Below are positions 1-7,684 of a DNA stretch of 16,241 bases, one piece after another. Numbering within the stretch: position 1 is the first letter of the stretch; each line of letters opens with the position of its first letter. The stretch is from Oscillospiraceae bacterium. GTDB lineage: Bacteria > Bacillota > Clostridia > Oscillospirales > Acutalibacteraceae. The notes beneath the pieces are model-generated. The model made no database searches and was not told the origin of the DNA. It was given only the letters and a program-made list of their open reading frames with translations. The translations under genes were made by a program, and so were the position numbers. The stretch lies in assembly GCA_009779455.1 (NCBI GenBank), contig WREG01000021.1, positions 1 through 16,241 of the forward strand. Reading direction: 5' to 3'.

Positions 1-105
1 AAGAGATTCAAAATCCTGTCTGAACGGTATCGTAATCGCAGAAAGCGCTTTGGCTTGAGGTTCAATCTTATCGCCGGAATCTGTAATTTTGATATGTCAA
101 TTTAG
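1..105 (+). CDS. IS5-family-type transposase, C-terminal end only
   Basis: Reading from base 1 there is an open frame of 34 residues ending in TAG at 103-105. It contains the basic stretch RYRNRRKRFGLRFNLIAG (residues 10-27), which from memory matches the C-terminal tail of IS5-group DDE transposases, where Arg-rich residues precede a final 'LRxNLIAGIxN' segment. The start and the DDE residues lie to the left of the window. The stop codon overlaps the stop codon of the convergent toxin gene by two bases, so the usual non-coding sequence and right inverted repeat of an IS cannot lie between the two genes. Either the IS end lies inside the toxin frame or this is a truncated remnant. The family call rests on recognition of a short tail only. 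Confidence 0.6.
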   Translation, partial: KRFKILSERYRNRRKRFGLRFNLIAGICNFDMSI

Positions 106-431
106 TTTCGCAAGAAGTCTAATGAGATTTTTGTCAAATCCATAGAACCGTGAACGATTCGATGGATTTTTATTATTTTATTTTTTTCATCCACTTTATA
201 AAATACAATGTAGTTTTTTACTACCGCGCAACGTATGCCTTTCGCGGCGTATTTCTGAATCCTGCACAACGGGAACAAAAAAGGAAAATCCTGCAATTTA
301 TCGAAACAATCCATTAATTTATTATAAAAATTACGGGCTGCCTGTGGGGCCGCGAGCGTTTCAGATAAATAATCGAGAATGCCGTTCAAATCACGTTCAG
401 ATGCATCGGATTGATTGACCTTATAAGCCAT
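102..431 (-). CDS. RelE/ParE-superfamily toxin
   Basis: This 109-residue protein has the RelE/ParE layout. The N-terminal part (about residues 5-50) reads as two helices with the pattern SERDLNGILDYLSE...AARNFYNKL, as in ParE-type toxins that act on a 'DLxxIxxYIxx' scaffold. The C-terminal sheet holds KGIRCAVVKNYIVFYKVD and IKIHRIVHGSMDL, the usual 'YxVFYxVDE..IxIxRIxHGxRD' ending. Family members either cleave mRNA at the ribosome or poison gyrase; which applies here cannot be told. The antitoxin gene lies directly upstream and overlaps it by 11 nt (421-431), a coupled toxin-antitoxin arrangement. After the family's usual end the protein has about ten extra residues (TKISLDFLRN) coded next to the convergent transposase gene, which may be an acquired tail. 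Confidence 0.82.
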   Translation of the reverse strand: MAYKVNQSDASERDLNGILDYLSETLAAPQAARNFYNKLMDCFDKLQDFPFLFPLCRIQKYAAKGIRCAVVKNYIVFYKVDEKNKIIKIHRIVHGSMDLTKISLDFLRN

Positions 432-702
432 ATTTTATTCTCGCTTCCTCTAAGACCTCAAAAGCGTCCCTAAAATTGCCGTTTTCGAAATCGCGCTCAG
501 ATTCATCCAGCATTTCGCCGATTTTTTCCCATTGCTCTGCTGTCCAGTTCGCGGTGGGGTCGTTTTCATGCGTTTCTTGTTCAAATGTCAGAGGGATTAA
601 AGTAATGACGCCGTTGTCCTCGCAAATTTTTACCGTTTCGGCGGTAATCATCCCCATTATCAATTCAGGCAAAGATTGCGAACTTGCCACTGTTTCGCTC
701 AT
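421..702 (-). CDS. Antitoxin partner of the RelE/ParE-type toxin
   Basis: The protein is acidic, about 93 residues, and lies directly upstream of the toxin with an 11-nt overlap. I chose the ATG at 702 because AGGAG sits nine bases upstream of it, and because the longer reading from 750 would start inside the -10 box of the only good promoter. The N-terminal half (MSETVASSQSLPELIMGMI, then VKICEDNGVITLIPL) looks like a small beta-rich DNA-binding or dimerising part. The C-terminal half is rich in Glu and Asp and helical (TAEQWEKIGEMLDESERDF, DAFEVLEEARIKYG), as expected for the segment that wraps round a toxin. I do not recognise a named antitoxin family; the role is inferred from context and shape. 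Confidence 0.7.
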   Translation of the reverse strand: MSETVASSQSLPELIMGMITAETVKICEDNGVITLIPLTFEQETHENDPTANWTAEQWEKIGEMLDESERDFENGNFRDAFEVLEEARIKYGL

Positions 703-741
703 TATGGCCAACTCCTGTCTTTTCATGTTTGAATTATTTAT

Positions 742-769
742 ATTATACACCTTTTCTCTGAAAAAGCAA
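742..769 (-). promoter_or_regulatory. Sigma-A-type promoter of the antitoxin/toxin operon
   Basis: On the minus strand a -35 box TTGCTT (769-764) is followed after 16 bases by a perfect -10 box TATAAT (747-742). Transcription would start near 735, leaving about 33 nt of leader before the ATG at 702. This supports the shorter antitoxin start. Confidence 0.65.
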
Positions 770-777
770 ACATAATA

Positions 778-810
778 ATGAAAAGTCCCGCAGAAAAGCT
801 GCGGGGCTTC
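778..810 (-). terminator. Rho-independent terminator of the dockerin gene
   Basis: Downstream of the dockerin stop codon, the minus strand carries AGCCCCGCAG, loop CTTTT, CTGCGGGACT (808-784), a 10-bp stem with one G-T pair, followed by TTTCATT. It lies between the dockerin gene and the promoter of the antitoxin operon and insulates the two. Confidence 0.75.
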
Positions 811-825
811 GACTTTATTTTAAAA

Positions 826-2040
826 TCAGTCAACAAGCTGCGTTTCGCTGCCGTCGGTTTTTATGCGGTACATACTTATGGTGTTATCACTATCGCTATA
901 ATGATAATAATAAATCCCATCATTAATGATACTGAATGGCTGCATAAATTCATCCGTTAATTTTTGTTCATCTGTACCGTCAATTTTTACTCGGATCATA
1001 CCGGCATAATAAGCGCAATAAATCCAACCATCGGAAACCGTCATTCCACCCCACGCATAGCTTTCTTCTTTTATTTCCTGCTTGACTGTTCCATCGGTTT
1101 TTATACGATACAAACCAGCCATTCCACCGTAGTTGGGATTTTTTTGATAATAGATCCAATCGCCAACCACATTAATATGAGTTGATGGGTCATCATTTAA
1201 TTTTTGTTTTGCTGTTCCGTCGGTTTTTATTCTGTTAACACCGTTATCGCCACCATTTAGTTTTCTGTAAGAATAATAAATCCAATCGTCAACCACATTA
1301 ATATACATCGCATAATCGTCAGTCAGTAATTTTTTCTCACTACCGTCTATTTTCACACGGCATATACCGCCTTCAGCATAATTACCAAAATATATATAAT
1401 CACCGATTACATTTATAAATGCAGCGTCATTTGCATCAACCAGCATTTGCCTTTCCGTGCCGTCTGTTTTTATTTTATATATGCCGCGGGGTGAATTAAT
1501 GTTTTCTACAGTTTCCCTATAGCAATAATAGATCCACTCGCCTATAACATTAATGCTGTTTACAGATTCATCATCACCCAGCTTTTTCTTGCCGCTTCCG
1601 TCAACATTTATTTTGTACAGTTTATCGTCATCTTTACTATTTCTGAAATAAATCCATTCACCTTGAATAGCCGCATGTCCCCAGTTGACAATGTTGCCGA
1701 CTGTATTTCCGCGCTCATTAACTACCGGGGAAGCACTAACTGCCGCAAATTTATCGACTAATTTCGCCGTAAACCGCAAAACCTGCCTTGCGGCGGAGGC
1801 GTCGATCTCGCCGTTGCCGTTCACGTCGGCTCTTTTCATCTGCTCCGGGTTCAGCAATTCAAGCTTCGCCACGTGCCGAAGGATCATTCTGGCGTCGGCG
1901 GCGCCTACCTCCCCGTCGCCGTCCACATCGCCGATTAAAACATTCTCCGCCGCCGCGCTGAACGCGGGCATTCCCGCAAAAACAGGCAGAATAAATGCGA
2001 GCGCCAAGAAACACGCAATAAGTTTTTTCGTTTTTAACAT
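826..2040 (-). CDS. Secreted protein with N-terminal dockerin and seven-repeat DUF5050-like propeller
   Basis: The protein has 404 residues. Residues 1 to about 31 form a signal peptide (KTKK, a hydrophobic core, then FSAAAEN as likely cleavage region). Residues about 36-97 are a type I dockerin with two calcium loops: DVDGDGEVGAAD (38-49, all ligand positions present) and DVNGNGEIDASA (72-83, where the Asp at loop position 12 is replaced by Ala). The remainder is seven repeats of the pattern 'INVIGDWIYYxxxxxxGLYRIKTDGTxxQKLxDD', as in DUF5050/YWTD-like beta-propellers. Dockerins bind cohesins on scaffold proteins, so the product is probably displayed at the cell surface or in a cellulosome-like complex, with the propeller as a binding module; no catalytic residues are apparent. 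AGGAGG lies seven bases before the ATG. It is transcribed divergently from a small XRE regulator. Confidence 0.85.
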   Translation of the reverse strand: MLKTKKLIACFLALAFILPVFAGMPAFSAAAENVLIGDVDGDGEVGAADARMILRHVAKLELLNPEQMKRADVNGNGEIDASAARQVLRFTAKLVDKFAAVSASPVVNERGNTVGNIVNWGHAAIQGEWIYFRNSKDDDKLYKINVDGSGKKKLGDDESVNSINVIGEWIYYCYRETVENINSPRGIYKIKTDGTERQMLVDANDAAFINVIGDYIYFGNYAEGGICRVKIDGSEKKLLTDDYAMYINVVDDWIYYSYRKLNGGDNGVNRIKTDGTAKQKLNDDPSTHINVVGDWIYYQKNPNYGGMAGLYRIKTDGTVKQEIKEESYAWGGMTVSDGWIYCAYYAGMIRVKIDGTDEQKLTDEFMQPFSIINDGIYYYHYSDSDNTISMYRIKTDGSETQLVD

Positions 2041-2079
2041 ATTATGACCTCCTAAAAATAATAATTTTTTGCTGAAATA

Positions 2080-2108
2080 ATTATATAGGCAGTACCTATA
2101 AAAGTCAA
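2080..2108 (-). promoter_or_regulatory. Near-consensus promoter of the dockerin gene with an operator in its spacer
   Basis: On the minus strand TTGACT (2108-2103) is followed after exactly 17 bases by TATAAT (2085-2080). The spacer is filled by one of the two dyad half-sites of the inverted repeat at 2083-2126, so a repressor bound there would block RNA polymerase directly. Confidence 0.8.
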
Positions 2109-2126
2109 TATAGGTACTGCCTATAT
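2083..2126. promoter_or_regulatory. Paired operator: 18-bp perfect inverted repeat between divergent genes
   Basis: TATAGGCAGTACCTATA (2084-2100) and its exact reverse complement TATAGGTACTGCCTATA (2109-2125) are separated by eight bases; the match extends one base on the outer sides. Each copy is itself an imperfect dyad (TATAGG-5-CCTATA), the form expected for a dimeric XRE-type repressor. The site lies between the dockerin gene and the XRE gene and overlaps the dockerin promoter. Confidence 0.8.
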
Positions 2127-2151
2127 TTTATTATGTTTTGGGGTGATAAAT

Positions 2152-2373
2152 GTGAAATTTGAACGAATCAGAAACTTGAGGGAGGATAACGACTATAAAC
2201 AGGTGCAATTGGCGAATTATCTTTGCGTCAAGCAAAGCACATATTCCGACTACGAAAGCGGGATGATAAATATCCCGATAGAAGCACTGATGAAGCTTGC
2301 GGATTTTTATAATACAAGCGTTGATTTCATAGTTGGGCGAACAGATGAAATAAAATCTTACCCAAAAAAATAA
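2152..2373 (+). CDS. Small XRE-family (Cro/cI-type) transcriptional regulator
   Basis: This 73-residue protein is little more than a helix-turn-helix domain: FERIRNLREDNDYKQVQLANYL (helices 1-2), CVKQSTYSDYESG (recognition region), then IPIEALMKLADFYNTSVDFIVGRTDE, the classic XRE ending. I prefer the GTG at 2152 to the GTG at 2143, because GGGGTG (2140-2145) then acts as ribosome binding site at normal spacing and the protein begins MKFERIRNL, as most relatives do. It is transcribed away from the dockerin gene, with a paired operator in the 110-bp gap, so it probably represses the dockerin gene and itself. No ligand-binding domain is present, so the inducing signal cannot be read from the sequence. 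Confidence 0.88.
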   Translation: MKFERIRNLREDNDYKQVQLANYLCVKQSTYSDYESGMINIPIEALMKLADFYNTSVDFIVGRTDEIKSYPKK

Positions 2374-2556
2374 AAAATATTTTGTATAATTTTATGTGTT
2401 GCGTTATCTTTATTTACTTTAAGCCCGCCTTATATTTGTCCGCGTTTAAACTTCCGTTTGGACGAGCCTTCCGTTTTTTAACTCATTTTCTAGCATCGAA
2501 TAAACATACCCCGCGCTTTCCCTGTACAACCTGGTTCCTTTTTCTGTATTTTAACT

Positions 2557-4041
2557 CTAATAATCCCAAATGATTTCGGTCGGCTTGACGTCGCACAGCT
2601 CCGCCGTCATATGCGACCGCTTTTTCCGCTCGGCGCATGTGTCCTCCGGCGTTCTGCCGTTTGTTACAGGCGCCTTCGCGTTTGAATGGGCGTAAAGCCC
2701 GCGGCGGAACACCAGCTCGTTCATAAGCATTTCTTTCATTTCGCCGATAAGCGCGTCGTTTGCCGGGTCAGGTGCTATGTTTTGCAGCTCGTGCGGGTCG
2801 TTAGCGAGGTCGAACAGGCGCAAATCGGCCGCATCGCCCGATATCAGCAATTTATGCGTTTTTGTCCGCACCATATAGTCCCACTGCCCCGTCATGCGTT
2901 CGCAGACGACATATTCCCTGCCCCCGCCCATATCGGAAATATCCCTGCCGTCCATGCTTTTAGACGGCTCGGCTTCGCATACGCGGCATATCATTTTCGC
3001 GATATCTATATTGCTTGACAGCGTATCGACAGTCCCTCTCCGATTCCACGATTTAGGGTATTTTACAATCAGCGGTATCCTCACCTCGGGTTCGTACATA
3101 TAATTGCCTTTGAGCAGCAAATGATGCCAGCCCATATATTCGCCGTGGTCGGAGGTGTAGATGACCAGCGCGTCGTCGTAAAGCCCCGCTTCTTTGAGCC
3201 GCGCTACGATTTGCCCCACGCCGTCGTCGATATGGGAAACCGTGCCGTAATACATCGCCATAACCCGCCGCAGCGCGGCTTCCGTCAGCATATCATAATT
3301 GAAGTAGCCGTTTGATTTGCGCCTGTCGGTTTCTGACAGCTGTTCTGCCCAACCGGGCAATATAGACAATGCGCCCGGGTCGTACATATCCGCGTAAGAC
3401 CCGGGCGGGTCGAAGGGATGGTGCGGCTTGATATAGCCTGTCATCAGCAGGTTGCCCCTGCCGGGGGCGAAGGCCGTGATTTTTTCCAAGGAGCGTTCCG
3501 TTATCCACGTCGTCGAGTGGTGTTCCGTCGGCAAATCGGACGCGGCGGCGCCGAAGCTTTCCAAATACCCGTCCGGGGCGTTGGCGCGGTAGGTATAGAA
3601 CTGGTCGATGATATCTGTGCGGTCAACAAGCCCGAGGTTTAATAAATATCGGTGGTAATCGTCCTCAAAGCGTCCGGGGCCGTCCTGTTCGGCCAAGGTC
3701 AGCGAATCGAAGCCGACGTCGAGGCATGTCGGCGTAAAATGCATCTTCCCCACGGCGGCGGTATTGTACCCGTCGGCCCGCAGAACCGACGCGAAGGTGC
3801 CTATGCCCGGCGGGACCGCGCAGCGGTTGTTGGTCCCGAGATGGCGGCTTGCGTACGTCCCGGTCAGGAGCGAATAGCGCGACGGCGTGCATAAGGGATA
3901 AACGGTAAAATGATTGTCATGCCGTTCGCCGTCGGCGGCCAGCGCGTCGATGTGCGGCGTTTTCACATCGCGGTTGCCGTAACAGCCTATGCAGTCGGCG
4001 CGGTGCTGGTCGGCGTGTATAATTATGACATTTCTCGGCAT
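2557..4041 (-). CDS. Cysteine-type sulfatase (S1 family, alkaline-phosphatase fold)
   Basis: This 494-residue hydrolase removes sulfate esters. It has the full S1 sulfatase signature: Asp11-Gln12 in HADQHRADCIGCYG (metal), C51-T-P-S-R55 (formylglycine site), GTYASRH after it, Lys99 and His101 in VGKMHF, His207/His208 in KPHHPF, Asp298-His299 in YTSDHGEYMG, and Lys311. Cys51 means it needs oxidation to formylglycine; in anaerobes this is done by the radical SAM enzyme anSME, which is not in this window. No signal peptide is seen (it begins MPRNVIIIHADQH), so the enzyme is probably cytoplasmic and acts on imported sulfated sugars or small sulfate esters. The closest look is to choline-sulfatase/arylsulfatase-like members; the substrate is unknown. 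GGGGGG precedes the ATG by nine bases. Confidence 0.92.
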   Translation of the reverse strand: MPRNVIIIHADQHRADCIGCYGNRDVKTPHIDALAADGERHDNHFTVYPLCTPSRYSLLTGTYASRHLGTNNRCAVPPGIGTFASVLRADGYNTAAVGKMHFTPTCLDVGFDSLTLAEQDGPGRFEDDYHRYLLNLGLVDRTDIIDQFYTYRANAPDGYLESFGAAASDLPTEHHSTTWITERSLEKITAFAPGRGNLLMTGYIKPHHPFDPPGSYADMYDPGALSILPGWAEQLSETDRRKSNGYFNYDMLTEAALRRVMAMYYGTVSHIDDGVGQIVARLKEAGLYDDALVIYTSDHGEYMGWHHLLLKGNYMYEPEVRIPLIVKYPKSWNRRGTVDTLSSNIDIAKMICRVCEAEPSKSMDGRDISDMGGGREYVVCERMTGQWDYMVRTKTHKLLISGDAADLRLFDLANDPHELQNIAPDPANDALIGEMKEMLMNELVFRRGLYAHSNAKAPVTNGRTPEDTCAERKKRSHMTAELCDVKPTEIIWDY

Positions 4042-4076
4042 TTTGAAGTGCCCCCCGCAATTTATATGGTGATTTT

Positions 4077-4105
4077 ATGATATCACACAGCCCGCCGTGC
4101 GTCAA
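4077..4105 (-). promoter_or_regulatory. Promoter of the sulfatase gene
   Basis: On the minus strand TTGACG (4105-4100) is followed after 17 bases by TATCAT (4082-4077), with a TG one base before the -10 box (extended -10). It lies about 36 bp upstream of the sulfatase ATG. Confidence 0.65.
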
Positions 4106-4348
4106 TACTGAAATCCCGAATCAAAATATGTATATACCCTGTATAAACATATGCTGCGCGTTATCGAAACTGAAAAAGAAGATGCCTTATAAAATATATA
4201 TAAAATTATCCGCTAATTTTTTTGTTAATTGAAAGATACTTAAAATAAAAAAAATAAACGCATCCCCCCTTTTATTTTGCGCCGGTCTATGCTAAAATAA
4301 TAAATTATGGTCAAACAAAAAGACGAAGCTGAAAGGGAGAGCGGTTAT
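4106..4348 (+). promoter_or_regulatory. AT-rich intergenic region with the probable carB promoter
   Basis: The gap between the divergent sulfatase and carB genes is very AT-rich upstream of 4260. The best promoter for carB is an extended -10, TGCTAAAAT (-10 box at 4293-4298), with only a weak -35 region. Transcription would start near 4305, giving a leader of about 45 nt. I see no PyrR-type antiterminator or other long leader structure, so pyrimidine control of carB is not evident here. Confidence 0.4.
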
Positions 4349-7300
4349 ATGCCAAAAAGGACGGATATTAGGAAGATTTTGATTATAGGCTCGGGGCCGA
4401 TAATCATCGGCCAAGCCTGCGAATTCGACTATTCGGGTACACAGGCGTGCAAGGCGCTGAGGAGTTTGGGATATGAGATTGTCCTCGTGAATTCCAACCC
4501 GGCCACGATAATGACGGATCCGGGTACCGCCGACAAGACCTACATTGAGCCGCTGAACGTAGCACGGCTTGAAGAAATAATCGCAGTTGAGCGCCCCTGC
4601 GCCGTTTTGCCGAATTTAGGCGGGCAGTCGGGGCTTAATCTTTGCCTGGAGCTTGATAAGGCCGGGGTGCTGAAAAAATACGGCGTCGAAGTGCTGGGCG
4701 TGCAGCTTGACGCAATAGAGCGCGGCGAGGACAGGATAATATTCAAGGAAACAATGAATTCTTTGGGTATCGGGATGCCGAAAAGCGAGCCCGCCTACAG
4801 CATTGAAGAAGCCGAAAAAATAGCGGAGGCCCTCTCCTACCCCGTCGTGATCCGTCCCGCATACACAATGGGCGGCACGGGCGGCGGCATTGTATACAAC
4901 GCAGACGAGCTTCGCACCGTCGCAAAAAGGGGGATTTCGGCCTCCCTTATCGGGCAGATACTGGTTGAAGAATCAGTTATCGGCTGGGAGGAATTGGAAC
5001 TGGAGGTAGTCCGCGACGCGGCGGGCAACAAAATAACGGTATGCTTTATCGAAAACGTTGACCCAATGGGCGTGCATACCGGGGATTCCTACTGCACGGC
5101 CCCCATGCTGACAGTCCCGGAGGAATTGCAGGGCAGGCTGCAAAAAATCGCTTATTCCATAGTTGACGCCATAGGCGTGGTGGGCGGCACAAACGTGCAG
5201 ATGGCCCACGACCCCGTATCCGACAGGGTTGTCGTTATAGAGATAAACCCCCGAACCTCCCGTTCCTCGGCGCTGGCTTCAAAGGCGACGGGATTCCCGA
5301 TAGCCTATGTTTCGGGGCTTTTGGCCTGCGGGCTGCTTTTAAAAGATATCCCTTATTACAGGGACGGAACTTTAAACAGCTACACGCCGTCAGGGGATTA
5401 TGTAGTAGTAAAATTCGCCCGCTGGGCCTTTGAGAAGTTCAAGGGTTCGATAGACAAGCTGGGTACCCAGATGCACGCCGTGGGCGAGGTGATGAGCATC
5501 GGCAAAACGTATAAGGAAGCCTTCCAAAAGGCCATACGCTCCCTTGAAAACTCCCGCTGGGGCCTTGGGTTCGCGAAAAATTTCAATAAGCTTTCAAAAG
5601 AGGAGCTTTTTGAAAAATTAAACTACCCCACAAGCGAAAGGCAGTTTATAATGTACGAAGCCTTCAGAAAAGGGGCTTCCGTTGACGAATTATATGAAAT
5701 CACAAAAATCGGCAGGTATTTCTTAACCCAAATGAAAGAGCTTGTGGAGCTTGAAGAAGCTTTGATTGCCGGAAAAGGCAGGCCGCTTGACAAAAATCTG
5801 CTTAAACAGGCGAAGCTGGACGGCTTTGCCGACAAATACCTGGCGAAAATACTTGAAACGCCCGAAGACGAAATCCGCGCCGCAAGGGAAAGCATAAATA
5901 TGGCTGAAAGCTTCGACGCGGTCCAAGTCAGCGGCGTGAAAACACCCGAATTCTATTATTACTCAACATACAATAAAACATCTGAAAATTCTAATCCCAA
6001 ATCCCTAACCCCTAATCCCTCGAAAGTCATGATCTTAGGCGGCGGGCCGAACCGCATAGGCCAGGGCATCGAATTCGACTACTGCTGCGTCCACGCGGCT
6101 TTTGCCCTGCGGGACATGGGGTTTGAAACAATAATGGTCAACTGCAACCCCGAGACGGTTTCCACGGACTACGACACCTCCGACAAGCTCTATTTCGAGC
6201 CTCTGACCGTCGAGGACGTTATGAGCATATATAAAAGGGAGAACCCTATTGGGATAATCGTCCAGTTCGGCGGCCAGACGCCCCTCAACATAGCGGGCGA
6301 ACTTGAACGCCTCGGGGCGAGGATATTGGGGACTAAGCCCTCCGTCATAGACCTTGCGGAGGACAGGGACCTGTTCAGGAAGATGATGGAAAAGCTGGAC
6401 ATCCCCATGCCGCAGTCGGGCATGGCGGTTGACGTTGAAGGCGCGCTGAAAATAGCGGACGGGATAGGCTACCCCCTAATGGTGCGCCCGTCCTACGTTT
6501 TGGGAGGCAGGGGCATGGAGGTCGTCCACGACGACGACATGCTGAGGGAATATATGGCGGCGGCGGTAGACGTCAGCGAGGACAGGCCGATATTGATAGA
6601 CAGGTTCCTCGACAACGCCCTGGAATGCGAGGCCGACGCCCTCGCCGACGGGAGAAAACACGTTTTCGTGCCGACGGTCATGCAGCACATAGAATACGCG
6701 GGGGTGCATTCAGGCGACTCAGCCTGCGTCATCCCGTCTATTGAAATATCCGATGAAAACCTTAAAACAATTTATAAATACACGGCTGATATTGCCAACG
6801 AGCTTGGGGTGTGCGGGCTTATGAACATGCAGTACGCCATTTGCGAAGATAAAGTATATGTATTAGAAGCGAACCCCCGCGCCAGCCGCACGGTGCCGCT
6901 TGTTTCAAAGGTCTGCAACATTTCGATGGTGCCCATAGCCACAAAAATGATGCTTTCGGAGATAACGGGAGAGGAAATCGACCTTTCCGCATACCACAGG
7001 AGCGATATAAAGCATTTCGGCGTGAAGGAAGCCGTTTTCCCCTTTAATATGTTCCCGGAGGTAGACCCGGTGCTGGGGCCGGAAATGCGCTCCACGGGCG
7101 AGGTTCTCGGGATGGCGCCCTCCTTCGGCCTTGCCTATTACAAGGCGATAGAGGCCACCCAATCCAAACTTCCCCTTAATGGCACCGCGTTTATAAGCGT
7201 CATAAAACGCGACAAGCCGAAAGCCCTTGAAGCGGCGAAAATACTTGAAGGCTGCGGCTTTGATTTCGCGGCCACGGGGACCACATACGCTTATTTAGTC

Positions 7301-7585
7301 GAAAAAGGCATAAAAAACGTAAGGCACGTAAAGAAAATCTACGAGGGCAGCGACGAGATAATCGAAATGATACAGGACGGCGGGATACAGCTTATCATAA
7401 ACACCCCCGTCGGAAAACTCAGCGCGACCGACGATTCCTATATCAGAAAAGCCGCCATAAAAAACAAGGTGCCGTATATTACGACAATGTCGGCGGCAAT
7501 AGCGGCGGCGACGGGCATAAAAGAATGCCTGGCCAACCCCGGGAACGCGAAAGCGGTTAAATCATTGCAGGACTATCATTCTTAG
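4349..7585 (+). CDS. carB: Carbamoyl-phosphate synthase large subunit
   Basis: CarB makes carbamoyl phosphate from ammonia, bicarbonate and two ATP for pyrimidine and arginine synthesis, working with the glutaminase subunit CarA. The product is 1078 residues, close to the 1073 of E. coli CarB, and complete: first ATP-grasp half (KILIIGSGPIIIGQACEFDYSG near the N-terminus, RPAYTMGGTGGG, EINPRTSRSSALASKATG), oligomerisation region, second half (GGGPNRIGQGIEFDYCCVH, RPSYVLGGRGMEVV, EANPRASRTVP) and C-terminal MGS-like allosteric domain. I chose the ATG at 4349 because AGGGAG lies nine bases upstream and the protein then begins MPKRTDI as its relatives do; the ATG at 4307 lies at the predicted transcription start. 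The linker between the halves (residues about 545-560) is coded by a CCCTAA-like repeat and is a few residues longer than in E. coli. Unusually, carA is not adjacent. Confidence 0.97.
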   Translation: MPKRTDIRKILIIGSGPIIIGQACEFDYSGTQACKALRSLGYEIVLVNSNPATIMTDPGTADKTYIEPLNVARLEEIIAVERPCAVLPNLGGQSGLNLCLELDKAGVLKKYGVEVLGVQLDAIERGEDRIIFKETMNSLGIGMPKSEPAYSIEEAEKIAEALSYPVVIRPAYTMGGTGGGIVYNADELRTVAKRGISASLIGQILVEESVIGWEELELEVVRDAAGNKITVCFIENVDPMGVHTGDSYCTAPMLTVPEELQGRLQKIAYSIVDAIGVVGGTNVQMAHDPVSDRVVVIEINPRTSRSSALASKATGFPIAYVSGLLACGLLLKDIPYYRDGTLNSYTPSGDYVVVKFARWAFEKFKGSIDKLGTQMHAVGEVMSIGKTYKEAFQKAIRSLENSRWGLGFAKNFNKLSKEELFEKLNYPTSERQFIMYEAFRKGASVDELYEITKIGRYFLTQMKELVELEEALIAGKGRPLDKNLLKQAKLDGFADKYLAKILETPEDEIRAARESINMAESFDAVQVSGVKTPEFYYYSTYNKTSENSNPKSLTPNPSKVMILGGGPNRIGQGIEFDYCCVHAAFALRDMGFETIMVNCNPETVSTDYDTSDKLYFEPLTVEDVMSIYKRENPIGIIVQFGGQTPLNIAGELERLGARILGTKPSVIDLAEDRDLFRKMMEKLDIPMPQSGMAVDVEGALKIADGIGYPLMVRPSYVLGGRGMEVVHDDDMLREYMAAAVDVSEDRPILIDRFLDNALECEADALADGRKHVFVPTVMQHIEYAGVHSGDSACVIPSIEISDENLKTIYKYTADIANELGVCGLMNMQYAICEDKVYVLEANPRASRTVPLVSKVCNISMVPIATKMMLSEITGEEIDLSAYHRSDIKHFGVKEAVFPFNMFPEVDPVLGPEMRSTGEVLGMAPSFGLAYYKAIEATQSKLPLNGTAFISVIKRDKPKALEAAKILEGCGFDFAATGTTYAYLVEKGIKNVRHVKKIYEGSDEIIEMIQDGGIQLIINTPVGKLSATDDSYIRKAAIKNKVPYITTMSAAIAAATGIKECLANPGNAKAVKSLQDYHS

Positions 7586-7600
7586 GATACAGGGTCGCAG

Positions 7601-7627
7601 GGGACGTCGCTCCCGGCGTCCCTTTTT
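7601..7627 (+). terminator. Rho-independent terminator of carB
   Basis: GGGACGTC (7601-7608) pairs with GGCGTCCC (7615-7622) around the loop GCTCCC, giving an 8-bp stem with one G-T pair, followed directly by TTTTT. It begins 16 bases after the carB stop codon. Confidence 0.8.
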
Positions 7628-7684
7628 ACGCGGTTATTGCCGGTTCCTCGTTTGATATAATTAGAATACCTTAATAAACCGCTG

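Noticed and set aside
2374..2556. Possible small gene between the XRE regulator and the sulfatase (plus-strand frame 2382-2573)
   Set aside because: No ribosome binding site, runs into the convergent sulfatase, aromatic-rich nonsense-like composition. I see no clear terminator or other structure in this gap either.
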